This document shows, piece by piece, positions 25,881-35,211 of a stretch of 64,000 nucleotides of DNA. The position numbers and the translations under genes were made by a program. The DNA is from Celeribacter halophilus (GTDB lineage Bacteria > Pseudomonadota > Alphaproteobacteria > Rhodobacterales > Rhodobacteraceae): NCBI RefSeq assembly GCF_900114135.1, contig NZ_FORY01000002.1:62001-126000 (forward strand), in the 5' to 3' direction. The stretch's first letter is position 1, and each line of letters begins with the position of its first letter. The notes under the pieces are model-generated. The model was not told where the DNA came from. It saw nothing but the letters and a program-made list of their open reading frames with translations, and searched no databases.

Positions 25881-26227
25881 GTTCCACGCTTTGTATCTGT
25901 CTTGAGGGCACAATGCGTCAGAGGGCGGGAGAAAAAAAGGGGCTAAAGTATTTTTCGTCAAATCTGTCGCGGGTTTCGTGAAACCCGCCTGCGTAAGAGC
26001 CGGAACATGCCGCGTTTTTCGACAGGGGGCATGACTTCGGATGAGGGGCTGTGTTTGAGAACTGGGTCCGCAAGCCGTGACAGATGCGATAAGAGCCCAA
26101 GGTTTTCCTTCGGCCCTTCATAGTGAGGGAGGTCGTGAGAAAAATGAGTCCCGCACCCAGTCCTGCGCAGTGTGCGGGTTAAGACAGGACGGAGGCTCCT
26201 CTTCCTCCGCCCCGTTTGGGCCAGCGC
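25881..26227. other. Intergenic region between small membrane protein and second GAPDH
   Basis: This 347-bp stretch shows no gene. A 9-bp inverted repeat, GCGGGTTTC-GT-GAAACCCGC, lies at 25969-25988 without a T tract on either side, so it is a structured spacer rather than a clear terminator. Confidence 0.4.
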
Positions 26228-27226
26228 TTAGGACAGGCGGCCCATAGCCGCGGCAACATCCGCCATGCGGGCGGAGAAGCCCCATTCGTTGTCATACCAT
26301 GCCAGAACGCGCACGGTGCGGCCCACGACTTTGGTCTGGTCGGGCGCAAAGATGGAAGATTCGGTGGTGTGGTTGAAGTCGATGGAGACTTTCGGCTCCT
26401 CGTCATAGCCCAGCACCGCGCCCATGTGACCGGCGGCGGCCTCGCGCACGATTTCGTTGACATCTTCGACTGTCACATCCTTGCCAGCCTGGAACGTCAG
26501 GTCCACGCAGGAGACGTTGGGGGTCGGGACGCGGATGGCGGACCCGTCAAGCTTGCCTTGAAGCTCCGGCAGCACCAGACCCAGTGCCTTGGCCGCGCCT
26601 GTGGAGGTCGGGATCATCGCCATGGCTGCCGCGCGTGCGCGGTAGAGATCCTTGTGGCGGCGGTCATGGGTGGATTGGTCGCCGGTGTAGCTGTGGATCG
26701 TCGTCATGATCCCGCTTTCAATGCCGATCCCGTCGTTGAGCACTTTGGCCAACGGAGCTAGGCAGTTGGTCGTGCAGGAGCCGTTGGAGATGATTTTGTC
26801 CTCGGCCAGAATATCACGGTGGTTCACGCCAAAGACCACGGTGCGCGCCACATTGGTCGCGGGCGCAGAGATCAGCACTTTCTTGGCGCCACGGCGCAAG
26901 TGGACATCCGACTTGTGTCCATCATTGAACTTGCCGCTACATTCCAGCACGACATCGACACCTTCCCAATCCAGCTCTTCGGGATTGTAAGTGGACATGA
27001 CTTCAATCGGACCCTGACCCAGATCCATCGTGTTGCCAGCCACTTTGACCGATCCGTTAAAGCGTCCGTGCACCGAGTCATATTTCAGCAGATGCGCATT
27101 GGTTTCGATGGGGCCGGTGGCGTTGATCTTGACCACTTCCACCTCGTTCAGGCCAGCTTCCGCGATGTGCGCCAGCGTGCAGCGTCCGATGCGGCCAAAG
27201 CCATTGATACCGAGTTTGATGGTCAT
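26228..27226 (-). CDS. gap: Glyceraldehyde-3-phosphate dehydrogenase, type I (paralog 2)
   Basis: This 332-residue paralog starts at the ATG at 27226; an in-frame extension to 27316 lacks family similarity. It has [12 protein letters not shown], the catalytic cysteine in [12 protein letters not shown] and [12 protein letters not shown]. Compared with paralog 1 it has NAT instead of NDL after the second strand and other cofactor-site changes. Transketolase lies upstream on the same strand after a lipoprotein gene, so both may belong to the pentose phosphate/glycolysis gene set. Confidence 0.94.
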   Translation of the reverse strand: MTIKLGINGFGRIGRCTLAHIAEAGLNEVEVVKINATGPIETNAHLLKYDSVHGRFNGSVKVAGNTMDLGQGPIEVMSTYNPEELDWEGVDVVLECSGKFNDGHKSDVHLRRGAKKVLISAPATNVARTVVFGVNHRDILAEDKIISNGSCTTNCLAPLAKVLNDGIGIESGIMTTIHSYTGDQSTHDRRHKDLYRARAAAMAMIPTSTGAAKALGLVLPELQGKLDGSAIRVPTPNVSCVDLTFQAGKDVTVEDVNEIVREAAAGHMGAVLGYDEEPKVSIDFNHTTESSIFAPDQTKVVGRTVRVLAWYDNEWGFSARMADVAAAMGRLS

Positions 27227-27393
27227 GATGCGTCTCCGAGGTTTTGCAGGCGATAAACGCCGTATACAAAGGTGTGCGGTCTCGGAAAAGTGTTTAACGC
27301 CAACATGTTGGCGCAAACATGCGTGTTATCGCAAACATTCCCGCCACAAGCGCAGGTAACGCTTGCAGCGGTGGTTCGAAGGCTCGGCGGAGG

Positions 27394-27546
27394 TTAAATG
27401 GCCGCCGGAACGCAATCGATCACATCAACATCTTTGACCGGATCTTCAGGCCCGCAGGTTTCGTGGGTCACCGGGTAAACCTCCGGCTCTTTTTCCATAC
27501 AGCCGACCAGCACTCCGAAGCTCAGAAGAATAAGAAGATAACGCAT
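27394..27546 (-). CDS. Small lipoprotein
   Basis: This 50-residue protein has a lipoprotein signal peptide MRYLLILLSFGVLVGC with lipobox LVGC, cysteine 16 being the lipid anchor. The mature part is short and acidic with two more cysteines (HETCGPED and VIDCVP) that could form a disulfide. A GGGAGG site precedes the ATG at 27546. Its function is not recognised. It lies between GAPDH 2 and transketolase on the same strand. Confidence 0.75.
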   Translation of the reverse strand: MRYLLILLSFGVLVGCMEKEPEVYPVTHETCGPEDPVKDVDVIDCVPAAI

Positions 27547-27661
27547 GAGAAGCCTCCCTTTTGATAGATCGCCTTGAAACCCCTGTGGTCTTTGAGGCGA
27601 TTGAATGGAGGGAGTGTCCTGCCGCAGAGGCTTTGCGGCGATGATCTGGATCATATGCCAC

Positions 27662-27692
27662 AAAAAACGCCCACCGAATCGGCGGGCGTTTC
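27662..27692 (-). terminator. Rho-independent terminator of transketolase
   Basis: AACGCCCACCGA pairs with TCGGCGGGCGTT (one mismatch) around a short loop; on the minus strand the stem ends in GTTTTTTG. It lies about 50 bp past the transketolase stop. Confidence 0.8.
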
Positions 27693-27740
27693 CTGAAAAA
27701 GGGCTGGGTGGAACCAAAGGATCCGAACCCTGTGAGGCGA

Positions 27741-29762
27741 TCAGCCGAGAAGGGCTTTCACCTGCGCCACGATATTGTCGGCGGTGATGCCGAATTTCTC
27801 GTAAAGCTCACCGGCAGGGGCAGAGGCCCCGAAGCGGGTCATGCCCACGAAGGCTTGTTTCGCTTCGCGGCCACGCTCGCCCAGAAGCCAGCGATCCCAG
27901 CCACCAGCACGCACAGCGGCTTCGACGCCGACGCGCACCGGACCTGCGGGCAGAACCTTGCGACGGTAGGCTTCGTCCTGTTCGGCAAACAGTTCCATAC
28001 AGGGCATGGAGACCACGCGGGTGCCGATGCCGTTGTCTTGCAGCATCTTGCGCGCTTCCATTGCGATGGCCACTTCGGAACCGGTAGCGATCAGGATCGC
28101 CTCGCGTTTGCCTTCGGCCTCGGCCAGCACATAGGCGCCTTTAGAGACGAGGTTGGTGTTCTTGTGCTCCGTGCGCAGCGTCGGAACGCCTTGACGGGTC
28201 AGCACCAGAACAGAGGGCGTCTTTTGCGAGGTGAGCGCGATTTCCCATGCTTCCGCCGTCTCGACCGTATCGGCCGGACGGATCGTCATCGTGTTGGGCG
28301 TTGCGCGGCAGATGGCGAGATGTTCGACCGGCTGGTGGGTCGGACCGTCTTCGCCAAGACCGATGGAGTCATGCGTCATCACATAGGTCACCGGAATCTG
28401 CATCAAGGCCGACAGACGCATCGCGGGGCGGGCGTAATCGGTGAAGCAGAAGAACGTGCCCGCGTAAGGACGGATACCACCATGCAGCGCCATGCCGTTC
28501 ATCGCAGCCGCCATGCCGTGTTCGCGGATTCCGTAATAGACGTAACGGCCTTTGCGGTTGGTCTCGTCAAAGACCCCCATATCGCCGGTGAGCGTGTTGT
28601 TCGAACCGGTCAGATCCGCAGAGCCGCCGATGGTCTCGGGCATGATCGGGTTGACCACTTCGAGCACCTTTTGCGACGAGGCGCGGGTGGCCATTTTCGG
28701 CTGTTCTTCGGAAATCTGCTTCTTGAACGCCTTGATCGTGGCGGAGAGCTTTTTCGGCGCTTCACCTGCGAAAACGCGGTTGAATTCGGCCTGACGGCGC
28801 TCGCTTTGCTCGGCAAAACGGGCTTCCCAAGCGGTGCGTTCTTCGCGACCGCGGGCCCCGATCTCTTCCCACTGGGCCTTGACGTCTGCGGCGACCTGAT
28901 AGGGGCCCCAGTCCACGCCATAGGCGGCTTTGGCAGCGGCAAGCTGGTCCGCATCGGTCAGAGCGCCGTGGCCTTTGGAGGTGTCTTGTGCCGCGTGACC
29001 CAGAGCGATGTGGGTTTTGCAGGCAATCATCGACGGCTTCTTGGATTTCTTCGCGGCCTCAATGGCTGCGTCGATTTGTTCCGGATCGTGCCCGTCGATT
29101 TCCTGCACATGCCAACCGGCGGCTTTGAAGCGCATCGGCTGGTTGGTGCGGTCCGCGATGTCCACGGTGCCGTCGATGGTGATGTTGTTGTTGTCCCAGA
29201 ACACAACGAGCTTGCCGAGTTTCTGACGACCGGCCAGCGCGATGGCTTCTTGGGACACGCCTTCCATGAGGCAGCCGTCACCGGCCATCACATAGGTGTA
29301 GTGATCCTGAAGCTTCTTGCCAAAACGCGCGCGCAGGGCCTCTTCGGCCATAGCAAAACCCACGGCATTGGAAATGCCCTGACCCAGCGGGCCGGTGGTG
29401 GTTTCGACGCCATCGAGAAGGAAGTTCTCCGGATGGCCTGCGGTTTTCGCACCCATCTGGCGGAAGTTCTTGATCTCTTCGATCGGCATTTCCTTGTAGC
29501 CGGTCAGATAGAGCAGGGAATAGATCAGCATGGAGCCGTGGCCCGCCGACAGGATGAACCGGTCGCGGTCCGGCCATGTGGGGGCGGCGGCGTCAAATTT
29601 GAGATGCTTGCCGAACAACACGGTGGCCACATCAGCCATGCCCATCGGCATGCCGGAGTGACCGGAATTGGCACCAGCGACGGCATCGAGCGTCAGGGTG
29701 CGGATGGCGGCAGCACGCATCCAGTGATCGGGGTGCGCCTCGCGCAGCTTTGCGATATCCAC
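27741..29762 (-). CDS. tkt: Transketolase
   Basis: This 673-residue enzyme starts at a GTG at 29762 with AAGGAG upstream; the longer frame to 29885 has no family similarity. ThDP-binding residues are visible in [11 protein letters not shown], the motif GDGCLMEG followed by [11 protein letters not shown], and the transketolase motif [14 protein letters not shown]. It moves two-carbon units between sugar phosphates in the pentose phosphate pathway. The length is typical. The upstream divergent region leads to the zapA pair. Confidence 0.95.
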   Translation of the reverse strand: MDIAKLREAHPDHWMRAAAIRTLTLDAVAGANSGHSGMPMGMADVATVLFGKHLKFDAAAPTWPDRDRFILSAGHGSMLIYSLLYLTGYKEMPIEEIKNFRQMGAKTAGHPENFLLDGVETTTGPLGQGISNAVGFAMAEEALRARFGKKLQDHYTYVMAGDGCLMEGVSQEAIALAGRQKLGKLVVFWDNNNITIDGTVDIADRTNQPMRFKAAGWHVQEIDGHDPEQIDAAIEAAKKSKKPSMIACKTHIALGHAAQDTSKGHGALTDADQLAAAKAAYGVDWGPYQVAADVKAQWEEIGARGREERTAWEARFAEQSERRQAEFNRVFAGEAPKKLSATIKAFKKQISEEQPKMATRASSQKVLEVVNPIMPETIGGSADLTGSNNTLTGDMGVFDETNRKGRYVYYGIREHGMAAAMNGMALHGGIRPYAGTFFCFTDYARPAMRLSALMQIPVTYVMTHDSIGLGEDGPTHQPVEHLAICRATPNTMTIRPADTVETAEAWEIALTSQKTPSVLVLTRQGVPTLRTEHKNTNLVSKGAYVLAEAEGKREAILIATGSEVAIAMEARKMLQDNGIGTRVVSMPCMELFAEQDEAYRRKVLPAGPVRVGVEAAVRAGGWDRWLLGERGREAKQAFVGMTRFGASAPAGELYEKFGITADNIVAQVKALLG

Positions 29763-30096
29763 GGGCGGATCTCCTTTTGGCTCCAACAGTGCCAAAACCG
29801 CAGCAAATCTGCGTATTCCGGCCTCTGCGCCCTCTGTTACCGATGTAGCGTCAAAGTGCAAGCCGCCAGCGGCCTGTGAGACCAAAGGAAACAGGGGGTG
29901 CGGTTGGTTTTCGCCGGTTTTGCGGTCGCATATTGGTAATTCCGGTCCTATAGGCTAGGCTCGCGAATCAAGAGAAAACGGATGAAGCCCGCGCGCTTCG
30001 CCCTTGAGGACAAAGGAAGTTTCGGCTTTCATGGCTCCGAACAGGGCGTCAAAAGGACGCGAGAGGGCCGATTGAGCAGAGTATGAGTGGACGGCA
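29763..30096. other. Divergent promoter region, transketolase versus zapA pair
   Basis: This 334-bp stretch holds no gene. It should contain the promoters for transketolase on the minus strand and the coiled-coil/zapA pair on the plus strand. No repeat or strong palindrome was seen. Confidence 0.4.
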
Positions 30097-30768
30097 ATGA
30101 GCGAGATTTCCGATTTCGAAGCCCGGATTACAGCAGCGCTTGAGCGGATCGGGCGGGCTGTTGCGGTGGCTGAAGAGCGCGCCGAGACCATCGCCGCAGA
30201 GGCGGCGGGGGGAATCGCCAGTGAGGAACTTGAAGCGGAGATTGCCCGCTTGCGTGACGCGCTGGACGAGGAAAAAGCGGCCAACAGCCAGTTGGAGACC
30301 CGCGTGAAAGCCATTCACGAGCGTCAGGAGACCCATGTGGCCGCGCTTGAGACCGAGGTGGAGACACTCCGGCGGCAACTGGCGGATCATGACCGAGAGA
30401 TGCAGAAACTGCGCCTTGTGAACACGCAGCTGCGCGAGAACAACACGGCCCTGCGCGAGGCCAATGCCGAAGGGCTTGGCAATGCCGATCTGATCGACAG
30501 CGGGATGCGGGCAGAGCTTGAGGCGCTCAAGGTGACGCGCGCGGCGGATGTGACGGAACTGGACGCGATCCTGACCGAGCTGCGAGTCGTCATGGCGCGT
30601 CAGCAGCAGGATACGGAGACCGTGTCTGACGAGTCGGCCTCTGAGGTTGCGCCGGAAGAGGGGTCAGAGACCGCGCCCGCATCGCCGGCGCCCAACACCT
30701 CAACTCCTGTATTCGAAGCCGCCCCCAAACCCGCCGCTGCGCAGATCACCCCGGATGAGGAGGTTTAA
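30097..30768 (+). CDS. Coiled-coil protein upstream of zapA
   Basis: This 223-residue acidic protein is almost entirely helical from 1 to about 175, with heptad patterns such as ELEAEIARLRDALDEEKAANS and ALETEVETLRRQLADHDREM, followed by a Pro/Ala/Glu-rich disordered tail. There is no signal peptide or membrane segment. It ends 3 bp before zapA. Its place and coiled coil suggest a cytoplasmic division protein, perhaps a ZapB-like partner of ZapA, but no family is recognised. Confidence 0.8.
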   Translation: MSEISDFEARITAALERIGRAVAVAEERAETIAAEAAGGIASEELEAEIARLRDALDEEKAANSQLETRVKAIHERQETHVAALETEVETLRRQLADHDREMQKLRLVNTQLRENNTALREANAEGLGNADLIDSGMRAELEALKVTRAADVTELDAILTELRVVMARQQQDTETVSDESASEVAPEEGSETAPASPAPNTSTPVFEAAPKPAAAQITPDEEV

Positions 30769-30771
30769 ATC

Positions 30772-31185
30772 ATGCCCGAAGTGAAAATTTCCATCGGCGG
30801 ACGCGAGTTTGAAGTGGCCTGTCAGGCGGGCGAAGAACATTTCCTCAAAGCGGCGGCGCAGCTTCTCGACAATGAGGCTTCGGTCCTGTCGAGCCAGATC
30901 GGGCGTTTGCCCGCCGAGCGGATGCTTTTGATGGCGGGGCTGATGCTGGCGGACAAGACCGCGGGCATGGAAGAACAGATGCGCAATCTCGAAAGCAAAC
31001 TTGGCGCACAAGAGGCGCTGATCGAAGAAATGCGCGCGCGTCCCGAACCCGAACCGCAAAAGATCGAGGTGCCGGTGGTGCCGGGCGAAGTCATGGACAG
31101 TCTGGCGGAAATGGCCGCACGGGCCGAAAGCATGGCGGCGGCTTTCGAAGAACGTCTGGGCGTGACGGACACCTTCGAGGACTGA
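30772..31185 (+). CDS. zapA: Cell division protein ZapA
   Basis: This 137-residue protein has the ZapA N-terminal fold, VKISIGGREFEVACQAGEEHFLKAAAQLLD, followed by a long helix for dimerisation and a C-terminal extension beyond the usual 100-110 residues. ZapA binds FtsZ and bundles its filaments at midcell. It is cotranscribed with the preceding coiled-coil gene and ends at a clear terminator. Confidence 0.92.
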   Translation: MPEVKISIGGREFEVACQAGEEHFLKAAAQLLDNEASVLSSQIGRLPAERMLLMAGLMLADKTAGMEEQMRNLESKLGAQEALIEEMRARPEPEPQKIEVPVVPGEVMDSLAEMAARAESMAAAFEERLGVTDTFED

Positions 31186-31208
31186 TCTTCTCGACAGAGC
31201 AAAGATGT

Positions 31209-31243
31209 AAAAAAGGCCTGCCGGTGTGACCGCAGGCCTTTTC
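31209..31243 (+). terminator. Rho-independent terminator of zapA
   Basis: AAAAGGCCTGC and GCAGGCCTTTT form an 11-bp stem, usable in both directions, between zapA and the converging grxD gene. Confidence 0.85.
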
Positions 31244-31266
31244 TATGTGCTTCGACTTGCAGCCAA

Positions 31267-31626
31267 TCAGCTGTTGGCGGCGCGGATCTGTTCGGCTTTT
31301 TCCGTGTCGAAATTGATGCCTTTGTCTGCGAACATCTGGTCGAGTTCACCCGAAAGCGTCATTTCGATCACGATGTCACAGCCGCCGACAAATTCGCCTT
31401 TGACGTAAAGCTGCGGGATGGTGGGCCAGTCGGAGAAATCCTTGATCCCTTGACGGATGTCCTGATCGGCCAGCACATTCACATCGGTATAGTCGACCCC
31501 CATGAAATTCAGAATTCCGGCCACTTTCGACGAGAAACCGCATTGCGGCATCTGCGAGGTGCCTTTCATGAACAAAACGACATCATTGTCGGAGACGGTT
31601 TTCTGGATGGTTTCTTGAGCAGTCAT
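31267..31626 (-). CDS. grxD: Monothiol glutaredoxin, Grx4 family
   Basis: This 119-residue CGFS-type glutaredoxin has KGTSQMPQCGFSSK, the glutathione contacts WPTIPQLYVKGEFVGGCD, and standard length. The start at 31626 matches the family; upstream frame is extra. These proteins bind a [2Fe-2S] cluster and pass it to targets, often with BolA. A bolA gene lies 127 bp upstream on the same strand, in line with this partnership. Confidence 0.95.
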   Translation of the reverse strand: MTAQETIQKTVSDNDVVLFMKGTSQMPQCGFSSKVAGILNFMGVDYTDVNVLADQDIRQGIKDFSDWPTIPQLYVKGEFVGGCDIVIEMTLSGELDQMFADKGINFDTEKAEQIRAANS

Positions 31627-31753
31627 GGTCAATGTCCTTTGGATGATCTCCACGGTGTCCGCGAAGTCGGAATTTATCGAGGCCGGCGCGGGCGTTTCGG
31701 TGCCATTTTGTGCAGTATATAGGGCGTTTCCCGCGCTTCGGCCAGAGGGACGT

Positions 31754-31984
31754 TTAATCGGGGGCGCGGGTGGTGAGCGCCAGCGCATGCAACTCGCCGC
31801 TTGCGAGCTTTTCTTTCAGCGTCGCATTGACGGCGCGTTGTTGCTGCACCCGGTTCATTGTCGCAAAGGAGGCATCTACCACCTCTGCGGCGAAATGCTG
31901 ACCGTCATCTCCCTGAACAATGATTTTGGCGTCCGGAAATCCAGCGCGGATCAGGTTTTCGATATCGGCGGCGGTGATGGCCAT
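31754..31984 (-). CDS. bolA: BolA-family protein
   Basis: This 76-residue protein has the BolA fold: AADIENLIRAGFPDAKIIVQGDDGQHFAAEVV, then RVQQQRAVNATLKEKLASGELHALAL. The invariant histidine in GELHAL is a cluster ligand in BolA-glutaredoxin complexes. An AAGGAG site precedes the ATG. With grxD next, it probably serves iron-sulfur trafficking. It is the short, YrbA/IbaG-like form. Confidence 0.94.
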   Translation of the reverse strand: MAITAADIENLIRAGFPDAKIIVQGDDGQHFAAEVVDASFATMNRVQQQRAVNATLKEKLASGELHALALTTRAPD

Positions 31985-32049
31985 GTAGGGCGCTCCTTCG
32001 TTGGTCGTCGTTGTGAAATGTAAGCACTGTCAGGCGGCGCTGCAAGCGT

Positions 32050-32535
32050 TCAGGCGGTGTGATGCTGTGCAAGCGCGCTCAGGAACCGGTCGTAATCTGC
32101 GGCCAGTGCCGGCGTGTCGGCCCAAAGCCGCGCGCATTTGCTCAGGAGCCGCTGGCGTTCGGTTTCGAGATCTGCGGGCAGAGGAACCTGTCCGGCCTCC
32201 CGCAGTTGCTTCATCCGCTCGTGCAGGGGTTTGAGTTGCTCGAAATCACGGATCATCGCGGGCAAAAGCGTCGGATCATCCCGCCAGCTTTCGCCGTTGA
32301 ACCGCATTTGTGTGACCCTTTGACCAGCGCCCGCGCAGTCATAGAGCACACAGCCGCGATTGCCGATTTCTTCGAGCGTCTCATGGCAGGAACACAGATG
32401 CCCGCGCAGATTGGGGCAGGGGGTGCCCGCTGCCTTGTCGAAAGAAAACAATGCGCCTTTGTCGAGCGTCAACCCCACGCAGCACAGGGCCGCGCAGTTT
32501 GCACAATCGGAGGTGAGCTCGGGCAGGTGGATCAT
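32050..32535 (-). CDS. Cysteine-rich protein with CxxCxxxCC metal-binding module
   Basis: This 161-residue protein has nine cysteines in its first 75 residues: SDCANCAALCCVG, PCPNL, HLCSCHE and GCVLYDCAGAG. This module, with ALFSFDKAAG between, occurs at the N-terminus of some pentapeptide-repeat proteins and recalls YkgJ-type zinc/iron-chelating domains. The rest is a helical tail without pentapeptide repeats. An upstream ATG at 32553 lies in the purL terminator, so 32535 is preferred. A metal or cluster-binding role is likely; the function is unknown. Confidence 0.75.
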   Translation of the reverse strand: MIHLPELTSDCANCAALCCVGLTLDKGALFSFDKAAGTPCPNLRGHLCSCHETLEEIGNRGCVLYDCAGAGQRVTQMRFNGESWRDDPTLLPAMIRDFEQLKPLHERMKQLREAGQVPLPADLETERQRLLSKCARLWADTPALAADYDRFLSALAQHHTA

Positions 32536-32551
32536 AGCGGTCTCATAAAGC

Positions 32552-32574
32552 AAAAGGCCCGCGAACGGGCCTTT
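32552..32574 (-). terminator. Rho-independent terminator of purL
   Basis: AAAAGGCCCG-CGA-ACGGGCCTTTT is a strong stem. On the minus strand it follows purL by about 27 bp and is usable in both directions. It sits immediately before the start of the cysteine-rich gene. Confidence 0.8.
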
Positions 32575-32577
32575 TTT

Positions 32578-32600
32578 GAGTATTTTGGCACAAAGGAAAC
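32578..32600 (-). repeat. 3'-flanking repeat element, copy 1
   Basis: On the minus strand, directly after the purL stop, the sequence reads GTTTCCTTTGTGCC then AAAATACTC. A nearly identical element lies at 46200-46223, also between a gene end and a terminator. Confidence 0.6.
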
Positions 32601-34760
32601 TTAGCCGAAGATCTCGCCGAAGCTGTTGCGATAGATCGCGCTCAACTCAACAAGCGGTGCGCTGGAGGCGCCGAAGCTTACCGTGTCGCCGGAGAACTTG
32701 CCGACGGAGGCCACGGGCACGCCCGCTTGGGCTGCGGCGACCATGAGGGCTTCGGCCTGATCAAAGGAACAGGCGATCAGGTAGCGCGCCTGATCTTCGC
32801 CGAAGAGCGTTGCTGTGTCATCGCTGTCGAGGTGGACGCCGAGGCCCGCTTCATCGGCCAGTTCAAACGCGGCCAGTGCCAGCCCGCCATCAGAGAGGTC
32901 GGTCACGGCATGGAAGAGCGCCCCGTTGGCGCGGATGAAGTCGCCATTGCGCTTTTCATCAGCCAGATTCACATGTGGCGCATCGCCGTCCTGACGGTTG
33001 AAGACTTCGTAGAGCAGGGCCGATTGACCGAGGCAGCCTTCGGTCTCGCCAACGAGAATGGCCACATCGCCATCTTGTGCCAGACCGGAGATGAGGTCTT
33101 CTTCCGAGGAGATCAGCCCCACTGCGCCAATGGTGGGGGTGGGCAGAATGCCTTCGCCGTCAGTTTCGTTATAGAGCGAGACGTTGCCCGATACGATCGG
33201 CATGTCGAGGAAGGAGACCGCCTGGGCGATCCCGTCCAGCGCGCCGACGAACTGGCCCATGATCTCGGGCTTTTCGGGGTTGCCGAAATTCAGGTTGTCT
33301 GTGGTTGCCAGCGGTTTTGCCCCCACGGCGCAGAGATTGCGGAAGGCTTCGGCGACGGCCTGTTTGCCGCCTTCGACGGGGTTGGCCTTGACGTAGCGCG
33401 GGGTCACATCGGAGGTGAAGGCCAGCATCTTGCCGGTGTCATGCACGCGGACAACGCCAGCACCAAGGCCGGGGGCGCGGACCGTGTCGGCCATGACTTG
33501 TGTGTCGTATTGCTCGTAGACCCATGCTTTCGACGTGTAGTTGGGCGAGGAAATCAGTCCTTTGAGGCCGTCGACCGGATCGATTTGCGGCACGTCCTCG
33601 ACGGGGGCGGCGGCGGGGGTCGGTTCCCACGGGCGGTCGTATTCGGGAGCGGAGGAAGCCAGTGTGGACAGCGGCAGATCGCCCATACATTTGCCATTGT
33701 GCATGATGAGGAAACGATCTTCTGCGATTGTTTCGCCGACGATGGCGAAATCCAGATCCCATTTCTCGAACACGGCGCGGGCCTCGGCCTCTTTTTCCGG
33801 CTTGAGCACCATGAGCATCCGTTCCTGAGACTCGGAGAGCATCATCTCGTAGGCGGTCATGTTCTCTTCGCGCTGCGGCACGTTTTCGAGATCAAGACGG
33901 ATGCCCAGCTTGCCCTTGTCCCCCATTTCCACCGCCGAACAGGTCAGGCCTGCGGCCCCCATGTCCTGAATAGAAATAACAGCCCCTGTGGCCATGAGTT
34001 CGAGCGTGGCTTCCATCAGGCATTTCTCGGTGAACGGGTCGCCCACCTGCACGGTGGGGCGTTTGTCCTCGATGGTGTCGTCGAATTCGGCAGAGGCCAT
34101 TGTCGCACCACCAACGCCATCACGGCCGGTTTTCGCGCCGAGATAGACCACGGGCATCCCGACACCGGAGGCGGCGGAGTAGAAAATCTTGTCCGTATCG
34201 GCGAGGCCAGCGGCAAAGGCGTTCACAAGGCAGTTACCGTTATAGGCCTCATGGAAGCGCACCTCGCCCCCGACTGTCGGCACACCGAAACAGTTGCCGT
34301 AGCCGCCAACGCCTTCAACCACGCCATGCACAAGCTGTTTGGTCTTCTTGTGATCCTTGACGCCGAAGGAGAGCGAGTTCATCGCCGCAATCGGACGCGC
34401 GCCCATGGTGAACACGTCGCGCAGAATGCCGCCAACACCCGTGGCCGCGCCCTGATAGGGTTCGATGTAGGAGGGGTGGTTGTGGCTTTCCATCTTGAAC
34501 ACCACACATTGCCCGTCACCAATATCGACAATGCCGGCGTTCTCGCCGGGACCGCAGATCACTTGCGGGCCGGATGTGGGTAGGCCGCGCAGGTGTTTCT
34601 TGGAGGATTTGTAGGAGCAATGCTCGTTCCACATCGCCGAAAAGACGCCCAGCTCCGTGAAGGTCGGCTCGCGGTTCAGAATGCGCAGGATTTCTGCGTA
34701 TTCCTCCGGCTTGAGACCATGAGCGGCGATAATGTCCTCGGTGATGGCTGGTTCGGTCAT
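32601..34760 (-). CDS. purL: Phosphoribosylformylglycinamidine synthase subunit PurL
   Basis: This 719-residue enzyme is the small, PurQ/PurS-dependent form. It starts with [26 protein letters not shown] and contains [12 protein letters not shown], the ATP-binding [10 protein letters not shown] region and [11 protein letters not shown]. It converts formylglycinamide ribonucleotide and glutamine to the amidine in purine synthesis. It is isolated here; purQ and purS are not in the window. Confidence 0.96.
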   Translation of the reverse strand: MTEPAITEDIIAAHGLKPEEYAEILRILNREPTFTELGVFSAMWNEHCSYKSSKKHLRGLPTSGPQVICGPGENAGIVDIGDGQCVVFKMESHNHPSYIEPYQGAATGVGGILRDVFTMGARPIAAMNSLSFGVKDHKKTKQLVHGVVEGVGGYGNCFGVPTVGGEVRFHEAYNGNCLVNAFAAGLADTDKIFYSAASGVGMPVVYLGAKTGRDGVGGATMASAEFDDTIEDKRPTVQVGDPFTEKCLMEATLELMATGAVISIQDMGAAGLTCSAVEMGDKGKLGIRLDLENVPQREENMTAYEMMLSESQERMLMVLKPEKEAEARAVFEKWDLDFAIVGETIAEDRFLIMHNGKCMGDLPLSTLASSAPEYDRPWEPTPAAAPVEDVPQIDPVDGLKGLISSPNYTSKAWVYEQYDTQVMADTVRAPGLGAGVVRVHDTGKMLAFTSDVTPRYVKANPVEGGKQAVAEAFRNLCAVGAKPLATTDNLNFGNPEKPEIMGQFVGALDGIAQAVSFLDMPIVSGNVSLYNETDGEGILPTPTIGAVGLISSEEDLISGLAQDGDVAILVGETEGCLGQSALLYEVFNRQDGDAPHVNLADEKRNGDFIRANGALFHAVTDLSDGGLALAAFELADEAGLGVHLDSDDTATLFGEDQARYLIACSFDQAEALMVAAAQAGVPVASVGKFSGDTVSFGASSAPLVELSAIYRNSFGEIFG

Positions 34761-34896
34761 TGGGGTCCCCTAAGCGGAAGCGTCGTCTTTGGCGTCCTCA
34801 TAAGATGTTTGGCGGCTTTGGGGAAGGGGCAAAGGCGTTGGAACCGCGTTTGAACGGTAGTAGGCATGGTAAAACCCGCCGTTTATACTCGAGAGC

Positions 34897-35060
34897 AAAA
34901 AAAAGGCCGAGCAAAGCTCGGCCCAAGTCCAACAGGGAGGTAAAACCGCCGCGAGTTTCCTCAATTGGCGGCCTCAATGCTGCATTTAGGGGCAGTTTGT
35001 GAATCGTTCAAGGAAATTTCTGCGCATGCGGCGCAATGCCGCCATGCAGAAATCGCATAG
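34897..35060 (-). ncRNA. Candidate small RNA or structured 3' UTR with terminator
   Basis: The 450-bp gap 34761-35211 has no convincing gene. On the minus strand it ends in a strong terminator (GGCCGAGC paired with GCTCGGCC at 34905-34923, then eight T). Upstream lies an imperfect 16-18 bp inverted repeat at 35016-35055 (ATTTCTGCGCATGCGGC against GCCGCCATGCAGAAAT). An unpaired CCTCC, complementary to ribosome sites, precedes the terminator. It could be a separate sRNA or the trailer of the LysR gene at 35212. No clear promoter was seen, and a 16-codon frame (MRFLHGG...) is not persuasive. Confidence 0.4.
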
Positions 35061-35211
35061 CCTGACGGGCAGGCTGCGGAGCGGTTGTTGTGAGGGTCAT
35101 TTCTCTGAGCCTGTCGGGGCGAGATGGAGGCGCTCAGGGCGCAGGCACGTCCCCATCGGCGCGTTCTGCGTTATCCGCCAGTGTCGCATGTGGGATGCGG
35201 CAGGAGATGCG

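Noticed and set aside
25969-25988. Stem-loop GCGGGTTTC-GT-GAAACCCGC as terminator
   Set aside because: No T tract follows on either strand and no gene ends close by.
27708-29879. Open frame of 723 codons on the plus strand opposite transketolase
   Set aside because: Shadow of the transketolase gene; its product has no recognisable domain and an odd His/Gly-rich composition.
32536-32553. Earlier ATG (32553) for the cysteine-rich gene
   Set aside because: It falls in the stem of the purL terminator and has no ribosome site; the ATG at 32535 is preferred, though its own site is weak.
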